From positions 902 through 10,864 of the forward strand of contig DIKC01000132.1 of the NCBI GenBank assembly GCA_002421565.1: a stretch of 9,963 nucleotides of DNA, in the 5' to 3' direction. Positions within the stretch are counted from its first letter, which is position 1; each line of letters begins with the position of its first letter. The DNA comes from Desulfobulbaceae bacterium UBA5628 (GTDB lineage: Bacteria > Desulfobacterota > Desulfobulbia > Desulfobulbales > Desulfurivibrionaceae). The notes below the pieces were generated by a model that saw only the letters and a list, made by a program, of their open reading frames with translations, did not search any database and was not told the DNA's origin. Below are positions 1-6,464 of the stretch, one piece after another. The position numbers and the translations under genes are program-made.

Positions 1-29
1 GTTGCTCTATCCTGCTGAGCTACGGGCGC
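1..29 (-). tRNA. tRNA-Arg, 5' portion only (runs off the left edge)
   Basis: Read on the minus strand, the first 29 bases give a 7-base acceptor strand GCGCCCG, the linker TA, a D-stem GCTC/GAGC enclosing the loop AGCAGGATA, and then the first bases of the anticodon arm. This arrangement and the acceptor sequence match bacterial arginine tRNAs; the stretch after the D-arm (GAGCAAC) resembles the Arg-TCT isoacceptor. The anticodon lies outside the window, so the isoacceptor is inferred and not seen. The mature 5' end is at position 29, one base from the end of the dsr operon terminator. Confidence 0.85.
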
Positions 30-30
30 C

Positions 31-69
31 AAAGAAAAGGAGCAGCCCCGAACCATCGGGGCTGCTCCT
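31..69 (-). terminator. Intrinsic terminator of the dsrMKJOP operon
   Basis: Positions 39-51 and 56-68 form a perfect 13-bp GC-rich stem with a 4-base loop (52-55), extendable by one A-T pair (38/69). In the minus-strand transcript the stem is followed at once by the T-tract TTTTCTTT (38 to 31). It lies 36 bases past the dsrP stop codon and is the only strong terminator in the window. Its position shows that dsrP is the last gene of the operon. The T-tract ends one base before the tRNA-Arg 5' end. Confidence 0.92.
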
Positions 70-105
70 GGGAATAATACCGGAAAAAATGAAACGGGAA
101 AAGGG

Positions 106-1275
106 TTAGCTTTCCTTTTCCAGCTTGACGCTGATCGCCACCTTGTAAAGCAGGGTGAGGACAAAGAAGCCGGTGGCCCAGATCGCGGCGGTGACGCCGA
201 TCTCCGGCACGGTCGGGTAGTACTCGGTTACCTGCTCCAGCATGTTGGGGACAAAACCGCCCAGCACCAGCCCCAACCCCTTGTCGATCCACAGAGACAG
301 GAAGATCAGGACGCAGGAAGCGGCCAGCAACCCGTCGGACTTCTTGGAACGGGAGACAAAAATCAAGGCGATGCCGACAATCCCCATTACCACCGAGGCG
401 CGCATGAACGGCACCAGATTGTTGTAAACATGACCGTCATGGGAAAGGCCCCAGAAAAGGTATTCCAGGGTATGCATATGGCCCGGAATATTGCTGTAGA
501 AACCGACGAAAAATTCGCAGGCCAGGAAGAAGAAATTGATGATCGCGGCGTAGCCGATGATGGTCACCAGTTTGTCCTTGGCCACTTGGCCAACCTTGAA
601 GAAGGTGGTGCGCTCCATGATCAGAGCCACGACCAGCAACAGGGCCGGGCCGGCGGCAAAGGCCGAGGCCAGAAAGCGGGGGGCGAGAATGGCGGTAAGC
701 CAGAAATGGCGCCCCGGCAAACCGCAGTACAAAAAGGCGGTGACGGTGTGAATGGAAACCGCCCAGGGGATCGAAAGCAGGATCAGCTTCTTTACCCAGC
801 TTGAATACTTGACCCCCTTGTATTCGGCGTGAAGAACCGCCCAGCCGCAGACCACGTTCAAGAACAGGTAACCGTTCAAAACGATCATGTCCCAGAAAAG
901 CATGGAGTTGGGGGTGGGATAGAGCATGACGTTCAAGGCCCGGATCGGCTGACCCAGGTCGGCCAGGATGAACATCAGGCACATGATCACCGCCGCGATC
1001 GCCATGAATTCGCCGAGGATGGTGATCCGGCCGAATTCCTTGTAGTTATGAAGATAATAAGGCAGCACCAGCATCAAGCCGCCGGCCGCCACCCCGACCA
1101 GAAAGGTGAATTGGGAGATATAGATGCCCCAAGTCACGTCTCGGCTCATGCCGGTAATGCCGAGGCCGTAGTTCCATTGCTGGGTGTAGAACATCCCCCC
1201 CATGCCCATGATGGCCAGGAGGAAGATCATCCAGGCCCAATATCCTTTACTCCCTGTTAATGCTTTTTCAATCAT
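106..1275 (-). CDS. dsrP: DsrP, NrfD-family quinone-interacting membrane subunit of DsrMKJOP
   Basis: This 389-residue, very hydrophobic protein has about ten predicted membrane helices, the usual size and layout for DsrP of the NrfD/PsrC family. It opens with a short cytoplasmic segment and a first helix at about residues 13-30. Motifs such as LADLGQPIRALN (about 105-116), PTPNSMLFWD (about 120-129) and GLPGRHFW (about 185-192) fit the family. In the family, DsrP exchanges electrons with menaquinone in the membrane and pairs with periplasmic DsrO and DsrJ. NrfD-type subunits carry no cofactor, and I see no heme or cluster motif here. The start is ATG at 1275, preceded by GAGGTGA at good spacing. 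The gene begins 11 bases after the dsrO stop and is the last gene before the terminator. The family call is firm; the direction of electron flow is inferred. Confidence 0.95.
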   Translation of the reverse strand: MIEKALTGSKGYWAWMIFLLAIMGMGGMFYTQQWNYGLGITGMSRDVTWGIYISQFTFLVGVAAGGLMLVLPYYLHNYKEFGRITILGEFMAIAAVIMCLMFILADLGQPIRALNVMLYPTPNSMLFWDMIVLNGYLFLNVVCGWAVLHAEYKGVKYSSWVKKLILLSIPWAVSIHTVTAFLYCGLPGRHFWLTAILAPRFLASAFAAGPALLLVVALIMERTTFFKVGQVAKDKLVTIIGYAAIINFFFLACEFFVGFYSNIPGHMHTLEYLFWGLSHDGHVYNNLVPFMRASVVMGIVGIALIFVSRSKKSDGLLAASCVLIFLSLWIDKGLGLVLGGFVPNMLEQVTEYYPTVPEIGVTAAIWATGFFVLTLLYKVAISVKLEKES

Positions 1276-1286
1276 GATTGCTCACC

Positions 1287-2108
1287 TCAAATGATATAGA
1301 AGAGGGATGGATAAGTCCCCAGGGAGGGCTTCCGCTGGACGGTATAGTACAGGCTCAGAATCTGGCTGATTTCCGAATTGGGATCATTGAGATCGCCGAA
1401 GAACATGGCGCCGGTACCGGCCACTGCTTCCACGCAGGCGGGAATCTGACCCACTGCCAGCCGCTCGGTGCAGAAATTGCACTTCTCCACTACCCCCCGC
1501 ATCCGGGCCGGAAACTTGGGATTAAGGGTCTTGATGAAGGGATTGCCGTTTTCATCCTTGCCCCGCGGATCGCGCCAGTTGAAGCTCCGCGCCCCGTAGG
1601 GACAGGCCGCCATACAGAAGCGGCAACCGATGCAACGGTGATAATCCATGGCCACCACCCCGTCACTCTTCTTAAAAGTTGCCTTGGTAGGGCAGGCCCG
1701 GACACAGGGCGGCTTGTCGCAATGATTGCAGAGGGCCAGCACCGGCACCTCGGCCAGTCCCCCGGGGCGTTTATAATGGCTGGAGTCGGCAAAGACGTTG
1801 TTGTATTTATCCTTCCATATCCACTTGATTTCATCCTTGGGATTGCCGAAGTCGGGGACATTGTGAATCGAGTGACAAACCTCGGTACACTTTTCCGCCA
1901 GCTCCGGCTGGGCAGCGAACGCGCGGACATTGATCACCATGCCCAGCCGCTTGCCGGATTTGGCCGCCTCCTCCCCGCCCGCCGCCGGAGCGGCCGCCAA
2001 GGCTTCATCGCTGCCCCGCAACAGGGAGCCGAACGCGGAAGGAGCGCCGATACCCGCGACTGCCGCAAGTCCCGCGATCTTGAGAAAGTCTCGTCTATCC
2101 TTCTTCAT
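1287..2108 (-). CDS. dsrO: DsrO, Tat-exported periplasmic ferredoxin-like subunit of DsrMKJOP
   Basis: This 273-residue protein opens with a twin-arginine signal (DRRDFLK, residues 4-10) and an Ala/Gly-rich hydrophobic stretch to about residue 40, so it should be exported folded with its clusters. Two complete [4Fe-4S] motifs follow: C127-x2-C130-x4-C135-x3-C139 and C159-x2-C162-x2-C165-x3-C169. A fourth-motif region has C210, C213 and C225, but Val229 stands where the last cysteine usually is. The N-terminal motif region keeps only C74 and C78. The ligand set therefore supports three clusters, not the four of a complete NrfC/PhsB-type protein. In the complex DsrO wires DsrJ to DsrP. The start is ATG at 2108, one base past the dsrJ stop, with AAGGAGG inside the last dsrJ codons, implying translational coupling. 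Confidence 0.95.
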   Translation of the reverse strand: MKKDRRDFLKIAGLAAVAGIGAPSAFGSLLRGSDEALAAAPAAGGEEAAKSGKRLGMVINVRAFAAQPELAEKCTEVCHSIHNVPDFGNPKDEIKWIWKDKYNNVFADSSHYKRPGGLAEVPVLALCNHCDKPPCVRACPTKATFKKSDGVVAMDYHRCIGCRFCMAACPYGARSFNWRDPRGKDENGNPFIKTLNPKFPARMRGVVEKCNFCTERLAVGQIPACVEAVAGTGAMFFGDLNDPNSEISQILSLYYTVQRKPSLGTYPSLFYII

Positions 2109-2109
2109 C

Positions 2110-2493
2110 TTACATAGCCTCCTTCATCGGTTCGAGATGGCAGTCCCAGCAGTAGGGCTTCACCGCGGCATAGGTATGGCAGGTGTCGCAGAATTTCTTT
2201 TTGTCGTTGTGGCAGTTCATGCAGCCGTTCTGAAGACTGCGGGTATAGCTGGTGCCGTTGGCGGTGACCCCGGTGCGGGGGCCGCCATTGCGGAGAATAT
2301 CGTCGCGCCATTCATTGAGCAGCACCATGTGGGAAGTCCGCATATACTCGGTAGGGGCCACGCACTCCTTGTAATCCTTGGGTTTTTCCGGTTTGGGCGG
2401 CTGCTGGGCCTGACCGGCGTTGTACCAGACCGCGAAGGTCATAAACCCGAGAAAAATGGCCAAAGCGGGGATGATTCGTCCTGTTCCGTACAT
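2110..2493 (-). CDS. dsrJ: DsrJ, periplasmic triheme c-type cytochrome of DsrMKJOP
   Basis: This 127-residue protein has an N-terminal hydrophobic segment (about residues 7-26) acting as an uncleaved signal anchor or signal peptide, followed by three heme c attachment motifs: CMNCH (91-95), CDTCH (102-106) and CWDCH (115-119). The size and three hemes are typical of DsrJ. In the family one heme has unusual His/Cys ligation; C44, in the segment KECVAPTEYMRTSHM together with H55, is the only non-CxxCH cysteine and is the natural candidate for that ligand. The protein acts on the periplasmic face of the complex; its redox partner is not settled in the literature I know. The start is ATG at 2493. 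Its ribosome site GGAGG (2502-2506) lies in the last codons of dsrK. Confidence 0.95.
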   Translation of the reverse strand: MYGTGRIIPALAIFLGFMTFAVWYNAGQAQQPPKPEKPKDYKECVAPTEYMRTSHMVLLNEWRDDILRNGGPRTGVTANGTSYTRSLQNGCMNCHNDKKKFCDTCHTYAAVKPYCWDCHLEPMKEAM

Positions 2494-2496
2494 TGT

Positions 2497-4143
2497 TTAT
2501 TCCTCCTTTCCGGCCAACGGGTTGCCGCGCAAGTCCGTTTCCCGTTCCTTTTCGCCATCCATGATCAGGGCATTGCCCAACAGTTCCGAGACGCCGCAGA
2601 CCTCCACCCCCGGATTCCAGTATTGCATCGAGGCGAGCAAGGTGGCCCGGTCAATGGCGCAGATACAGGAGAGCAGGTTGACCCCGTAACGCTCCTGCAC
2701 GTACTTAACCGCATTGGCCCGGGGCAGACCGCCCCGCATCCGCAGATCCATGATCTCGCCGGTGTTGAGGCCGGTGCCGGAACCGCAGCAGAAGGTCTTT
2801 TCCCGGATGGTGTTTTCCGGCATTTCGTGGAAATTGTTGCAGGCATGCTGGAGGATGTAGCGCGGTTCGTCAAGCAGCCCCATCCCCCGGGCGGTGTTGC
2901 AGGAGTCGTGGTAGGTGACCACCTGATGGTCATTGCGGCTCTTGTCGAGCTTGAGCTTGCCGTTTTTGATCAGGTCGGCGGTAAACTCGCTGATATGGAC
3001 CATCTTGGTGGAAGCGGCGTTTTCGAACACGGTGCCGGTGATCGGCGACTTCGGCATCTCCAGGAAGTCGGCCGGGCCGTTCATGGTGTCCATGTATTGA
3101 TGAAGCACCCGCCACATGTGGCCGCACTCGCCGCCCAGAATCCATTTCACTCCCAGCCGCTTGGCCTCGGCGTACATCTTGCCGTTGAGCTTCTTCATCA
3201 GGCTGTTGTGGGTGAAAAGCCCGAAGTTGCCGCCCTCGGAGGTGTAGGTGCTGATCGTGTAATCAAGGCCGATGTGCTCGAACAGGAGCAGGTAGCCCAT
3301 GAAGGTGAAGATGCCGGGATCGGCGAAAACATCGGCCGAGGGGAAGATGAAGAGTACCTCCGCCCCCTTGCGGTTGAAGTTGAGATTTTGCAGCCGTACC
3401 CCGGTGGCCTCCTCGATATCGTCGAGGAGGAACTCGGCGTTTTCCTTGAAGGTGTGGGGCTGGAGGCCGAGATGGTTGCCGGTCCGGTTGGAGTTGGCGG
3501 CCGGTTCCAGGATCCAGTTGGTGTTGACCCCGACCAGATGGAGCAACTCCCGGGCCATCATGGTCACCTCGGCGGTGTCGATCCCGTAGGGGCAGAACAC
3601 CGAGCAGCGGCGGCACTCGGTACATTGGTAGAAGTACATGAACCATTCCTTCAAAACCTTGAAGGTCATCGGCCGCGCCCCGGCGATTTCCCCCAGCAGC
3701 TTGCCGGCCAGGGTGAAGTCGTTGCGATAGACCGAGCGGAACAGTTCGGCCCGCAGTACCGGCATGTTCTTGGGGTCGCCGGTGCCGAGGAAGAAGTGGC
3801 ACTTGTCGGCGCAGGCCCCGCAACGGACGCAGCAGTCCATGAAGATTTTCAGGGAGCGGAACTTGTCGAGCCGCTCCTTGATGCCGTTGATGATGATTTC
3901 CTTCCAGTTATCCGGCAGCTTCCAGTCGTCGCTTTCCACATCCCATTCCCGGGCCTCGCCGAAAATGCCGGGCAGGTTCTGGTTGTGGTATTCGACGATG
4001 CTTTTCTTGCCCGGATAGCAATAGTTGCCCGGCTTGAAAACGGCCTCGACATCCCACCAGTCCTGCGTGGGAATGGCGCCGGTCATCAGCGACGGCTCCT
4101 TGACCACCTTGACGCTCATTTCTGCTACTTTGGTGTCTGCCAT
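2497..4143 (-). CDS. dsrK: DsrK, HdrD-like cytoplasmic iron-sulfur subunit of DsrMKJOP
   Basis: This 548-residue soluble protein has no signal peptide. Two classical [4Fe-4S] motifs are visible: C105-x2-C108-x2-C111-x3-C115 and C174-x2-C177-x2-C180-x3-C184-P. The C-terminal half carries the CCG-type (HdrD/HdrB) signature, with C340 (GGECGH), C415 (HDSCN), C452-C453 (FCCGSG) and C493/C495, expected to bind the noncubane-type catalytic cluster. In the family DsrK is the catalytic subunit facing the cytoplasm. It takes electrons from DsrM and is thought to reduce the DsrC trisulfide produced during sulfite reduction. The length matches known DsrK proteins. The start is ATG at 4143, with GAGGG about ten bases upstream, 35 bases after the dsrM stop. 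Confidence 0.96.
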   Translation of the reverse strand: MADTKVAEMSVKVVKEPSLMTGAIPTQDWWDVEAVFKPGNYCYPGKKSIVEYHNQNLPGIFGEAREWDVESDDWKLPDNWKEIIINGIKERLDKFRSLKIFMDCCVRCGACADKCHFFLGTGDPKNMPVLRAELFRSVYRNDFTLAGKLLGEIAGARPMTFKVLKEWFMYFYQCTECRRCSVFCPYGIDTAEVTMMARELLHLVGVNTNWILEPAANSNRTGNHLGLQPHTFKENAEFLLDDIEEATGVRLQNLNFNRKGAEVLFIFPSADVFADPGIFTFMGYLLLFEHIGLDYTISTYTSEGGNFGLFTHNSLMKKLNGKMYAEAKRLGVKWILGGECGHMWRVLHQYMDTMNGPADFLEMPKSPITGTVFENAASTKMVHISEFTADLIKNGKLKLDKSRNDHQVVTYHDSCNTARGMGLLDEPRYILQHACNNFHEMPENTIREKTFCCGSGTGLNTGEIMDLRMRGGLPRANAVKYVQERYGVNLLSCICAIDRATLLASMQYWNPGVEVCGVSELLGNALIMDGEKERETDLRGNPLAGKEE

Positions 4144-4178
4144 TGTCGTTTATCCCTCTCAAATAAGTATGTTCAGGC

Positions 4179-5219
4179 TCATTCAGCCGTTTTCGACTCT
4201 TGCTCGGCACCGGCTTCGGCGGGCAGTTCTTTTTCCACCGGCAGACCCGCCTCGACCATGAATTCGCGGAATTCATCTTCATAGCCCGCGTAGGAGTGGG
4301 GCTTGATGGTCGGATCGTTCCAGGGATTGACGTGGCGCACCATCCGGCTGTTGTTGGCCATGTTCCGGGTCGGGCTCATGAAGACCCCGCCCAGGTGCAT
4401 CAACTTGCTGAAGGGGAAATAGATCATCAGGGAGCAAACCAGGAAGACATGGACAAAGAAGATGGTGCCGATCTGGCCCTCGAGCTTGGGCGAGAAGGTG
4501 GCCAGTCCGACCGTGAGCTGCTTGATCGAAATCACGTCCACCGGCAGGAAGTAGCGCATAATGATACCGCTGATCCCGATCCCCAGAATCAGCAGGAGCG
4601 GAAAATAATCGGCCGGCAGCGAGATGTAGCGCAGGTAGGGCAAGGCCAATCGGCGCAGGAGGAGAAAGCCCAAGGCCAGGATGAAGACGACGTTGGTCTG
4701 ATACATGACCGGCGCTCCCACCTGCATGATCCCGTCGAAGAATTCCAGATTATGGACAAAGGGGGCGATGGGATCGGTGAACAGCCGCATGTGGCGCAGG
4801 ATAATGACCAGGAAGCTGTAGTGGAACATCAGGCCGAAGAGCCACAGCCATTTGCTGGAGCCGTACACCAGCTTGGGGCCGTCGTGGATCTCGGCATTGG
4901 TGTTACGGAACAGCGACCGGAAGAGGAAGACTTCCAGCAGCATCCGGCCGATCACCTGCAACTTGGTGGAAGGGCAGTCCAGCTTGTCCTGCTTGACCCA
5001 GGACAGGGAATTGGCCTGGCCGCAGGTGGTGGGAATCCGGAACGGCACCGGCGAGGCGGCCCAGCCCACCACCTTGTAGATGAAGCCTCCCAAGAAAATG
5101 GCAAAGGCCAGATAGGGAAGCACGATCCCGATCAGACTTTGCCCCCCGGGCACTTGGGCCACCACCAGGGCGACCACTACCAGTGCCACGACCGCGATAA
5201 GGGCCTTCAAGATTCTCAT
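4179..5219 (-). CDS. dsrM: DsrM, NarI-like membrane cytochrome b of DsrMKJOP
   Basis: This 346-residue protein has about six hydrophobic helices: near residues 5-22 and 30-52 at the N-terminus, then about 125-142, 173-190, 205-225 and 250-270. Histidines placed for two b hemes, as in NarI-type cytochromes, are H133, H143, H257 and H275. In the family DsrM oxidises menaquinol and passes electrons to DsrK. A hydrophilic tail from about residue 285, ending in a Glu/Ala-rich stretch, should lie in the cytoplasm beside DsrK. The start is ATG at 5219, 6 bases after the stop of the preceding gene. The likely ribosome site GCGAGG is formed by the last two codons of that gene, so the two are probably coupled in translation. 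Confidence 0.95.
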   Translation of the reverse strand: MRILKALIAVVALVVVALVVAQVPGGQSLIGIVLPYLAFAIFLGGFIYKVVGWAASPVPFRIPTTCGQANSLSWVKQDKLDCPSTKLQVIGRMLLEVFLFRSLFRNTNAEIHDGPKLVYGSSKWLWLFGLMFHYSFLVIILRHMRLFTDPIAPFVHNLEFFDGIMQVGAPVMYQTNVVFILALGFLLLRRLALPYLRYISLPADYFPLLLILGIGISGIIMRYFLPVDVISIKQLTVGLATFSPKLEGQIGTIFFVHVFLVCSLMIYFPFSKLMHLGGVFMSPTRNMANNSRMVRHVNPWNDPTIKPHSYAGYEDEFREFMVEAGLPVEKELPAEAGAEQESKTAE

Positions 5220-5225
5220 GTACCG

Positions 5226-5801
5226 TTACCTCGCTTCGTTGCTGTGAATATGAATGGGGTTAACCGCTGTCTTTGCTGATTGATCGGCATCCAGAAGGGA
5301 CGAGGGACAACCGTGCTGGGTAAGCATGTGATTCATGTGGCTGATTTCGTGCAACCGGGCCTTGTAAAGTCGCTCCCGGCAGGCCATATAAAGGTCAAAA
5401 ACCTGGTCGCTCACCGCGTCCAGGGTATCCTCGAAACGATGCCAGTCGGCCAGGGCGGGCGCCGCATCCTTCTGTTTGCGGCAATACTCCCGCACCACCA
5501 CTTTCAGATCCCGGACAAAGGCCACCGCCGCCGCCGGGGTGAAGGTCTGCACCGCCCGGATTTTAACGAAATCCTCCACCACCGCCGCGACCTTGGCCGG
5601 ATCGGGCTGATCTCCGCTGAAGAGCAAATCATAAAGGGCGGTCAGGGCGTGACGGGTGTTGTAACCGATGGGATTGGCGAAGCGATCCTTCTCCCGCTGA
5701 AAGATCATGGCGGCGTCATCGGGATAGCTGGCCAGGACGCGACTGATCCACTTTTCCAGAATCTCGCCCTTGTTTTCCTGCAACAGATGCGCCAGCGCCA
5801 T
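5226..5801 (-). CDS. RsbRD N-terminal-like helical protein heading the dsrMKJOP operon
   Basis: This 191-residue, mostly helical, cytoplasmic protein begins MALAHLLQENKGEILEKW and continues with a YPDDAA...REKDRFANP segment (about 26-44). I recognise this pattern from proteins annotated as RsbRD N-terminal (RsbT co-antagonist-like) that sit beside dsr genes in Desulfobacterota. No STAS, kinase or DNA-binding domain is visible, so it is not a full RsbR. The last 40 residues are rich in metal-type ligands: H151, H155, H158, H163, C165, H184 and H186. I chose ATG at 5801 because GAGAGAGGG lies just upstream; a longer frame reaches back to 5909 but would run through the operator candidate and lacks family similarity. 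A sensory or assembly role for the Dsr complex is inference from position only. Confidence 0.85.
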   Translation of the reverse strand: MALAHLLQENKGEILEKWISRVLASYPDDAAMIFQREKDRFANPIGYNTRHALTALYDLLFSGDQPDPAKVAAVVEDFVKIRAVQTFTPAAAVAFVRDLKVVVREYCRKQKDAAPALADWHRFEDTLDAVSDQVFDLYMACRERLYKARLHEISHMNHMLTQHGCPSSLLDADQSAKTAVNPIHIHSNEAR

Positions 5802-5829
5802 GTGGTCCCTCTCTCCCCAAAGGTCCGAA

Positions 5830-5847
5830 GCGGCCCGGACGGGCCGC
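5830..5847 (-). other. GC-rich hairpin in the presumed operon leader
   Basis: Positions 5830-5836 and 5841-5847 form a 7-bp all-GC stem around a 4-base loop (5837-5840). It lies 28 bases upstream of the start codon at 5801, after the inverted repeat. It has no following T-tract, so it is not an intrinsic terminator. If transcribed, it could stabilise the leader or affect ribosome access. A function is speculative. Confidence 0.4.
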
Positions 5848-5850
5848 CAC

Positions 5851-5872
5851 ATTCTGAATGACGATTCAGAAT
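5851..5872. promoter_or_regulatory. Perfect inverted repeat, candidate operator of the dsr operon
   Basis: The arms ATTCTGAAT (5851-5859) and ATTCAGAAT (5864-5872) are exact reverse complements separated by the 4 bases GACG. Each arm is also internally palindromic (ATTC-N-GAAT), so the element can be read as two copies of one 9-bp half-site with centres 13 bp apart. It lies 50-71 bases upstream of the first start codon and just downstream of the best promoter candidate, a position suited to a repressor or a dimeric regulator. I do not recognise the motif as FNR, Rex, Fur or HcpR type. As RNA it would be a weak AU-rich hairpin. Confidence 0.6.
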
Positions 5873-5880
5873 AAAGGGCA

Positions 5881-5909
5881 TTGGTAGCATGTTTCGTTTT
5901 CGATTTCAA
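5881..5909 (-). promoter_or_regulatory. Weak sigma70-type promoter candidate for the RsbRD-like/dsrMKJOP operon
   Basis: On the minus strand TTGAAA (5909-5904) is separated by exactly 17 bases from TACCAA (5886-5881), which is preceded by TG at the extended -10 position. The -35 matches consensus at five of six bases and the -10 at only three. The predicted start would fall near 5874, directly in front of the inverted repeat. It is the best match in the 159-bp gap but remains weak by sequence alone. Confidence 0.3.
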
Positions 5910-5960
5910 TACAAAAAAGCGGAAAAAACATTACGACGGTCAACGGGATAGAGGGGGAGG

Positions 5961-6389
5961 TCAGGATACGGTATCGATCAGCAGGCCGCTCTGTTCTTCC
6001 AGGTTGCGCAGCAGGGCCGGCAGATCGTCCAGGGAGATGGCCAGATCCCCCACCACCTGGCACATTGTGTCACTGGTGCAGTCGTAAACGTCCAAGGCGT
6101 AGCCGGTTTCGTCCTTGGTCAGGACCAGCCGCAGAAGAACATGCCGCTGTTCCAGGCCGGCGTTGGCCTGGCCCAGGAGATGGCGAATCTCGCTTTCCTC
6201 GTTGGGGGTAAGCTGACGGCGGGGATGGCGGGGCGGCTCCTTGCCTTCCCGTTCCCGGTTCCAGTGTTGGGTAAAGGCGCCGATCCGGGCGATGGGAGTA
6301 ATCCCGTCGGTCGCCTCCACCTTGCGTTCCTTCCGGTACGGATCGATATGCACCGGCCGGGGGAATTTAATTTCGTCCGAGATAACCAT
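5961..6389 (-). CDS. Uncharacterised 142-residue protein with FlaG-like C-terminal pattern
   Basis: I do not recognise this gene with confidence. The first 60 residues are polar and Pro/Arg-rich, likely disordered. Residues about 62-82 (TPNEESEIRHLLGQA) look helical. Residues about 84-142 show a beta-beta-helix pattern (LLRLVLTKDETGYALDVYD, a turn, then a helix and a GLLIDTVS ending) that recalls flagellar FlaG-type proteins. FlaG usually has a conserved P-x-E element before the helix; here the equivalent stretch is GDLAISLDDLP, so the similarity is faint. No signal peptide or membrane helix is seen. The start is ATG at 6389, with AGGA about ten bases upstream. It is separated by 75 bases from the hydrolase gene upstream and by 159 bases from the dsr operon downstream. 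Coding status is supported by an uninterrupted frame with normal composition. Confidence 0.65.
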   Translation of the reverse strand: MVISDEIKFPRPVHIDPYRKERKVEATDGITPIARIGAFTQHWNREREGKEPPRHPRRQLTPNEESEIRHLLGQANAGLEQRHVLLRLVLTKDETGYALDVYDCTSDTMCQVVGDLAISLDDLPALLRNLEEQSGLLIDTVS

Positions 6390-6464
6390 GTCGTTACCGT
6401 CCTATAGTTCTTCTCGGCCACAACTCCTTGCTGCTTCATTATTTTTTATTATGACGATATTGGA

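Noticed and set aside
1930..4284. Long plus-strand open frame of 784 codons
   Set aside because: It lies antisense to dsrO, dsrJ, dsrK and the end of dsrM, all of which are unmistakable. Its translation is His/Gly/Val-rich low-information sequence with no recognisable domain, as expected for a mirror frame in GC-rich DNA.
4200..5279. Plus-strand open frame of 359 codons
   Set aside because: It is antisense to dsrM. The product is Gln/Asp/His-rich with no membrane or domain pattern, typical of the antisense of a hydrophobic protein gene.
5802..5909. N-terminal extension of the RsbRD-like protein to a start at 5909
   Set aside because: The extension has no family similarity, would run through the inverted repeat and leader hairpin, and the internal ATG at 5801 has a good ribosome site.
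5918..5945. TTGACC as a -35 box followed by a T-rich stretch downstream of the 142-residue gene
   Set aside because: No acceptable -10 hexamer lies 16-18 bases downstream, and no hairpin precedes the T-runs, so neither a promoter nor a terminator can be supported.
6436..6454. AT-rich near-palindrome between the hydrolase and the 142-residue protein genes
   Set aside because: Considered as a terminator, but the arms contain a mismatch and no GC stem, so it would be too weak; it may simply be AT-rich spacer.
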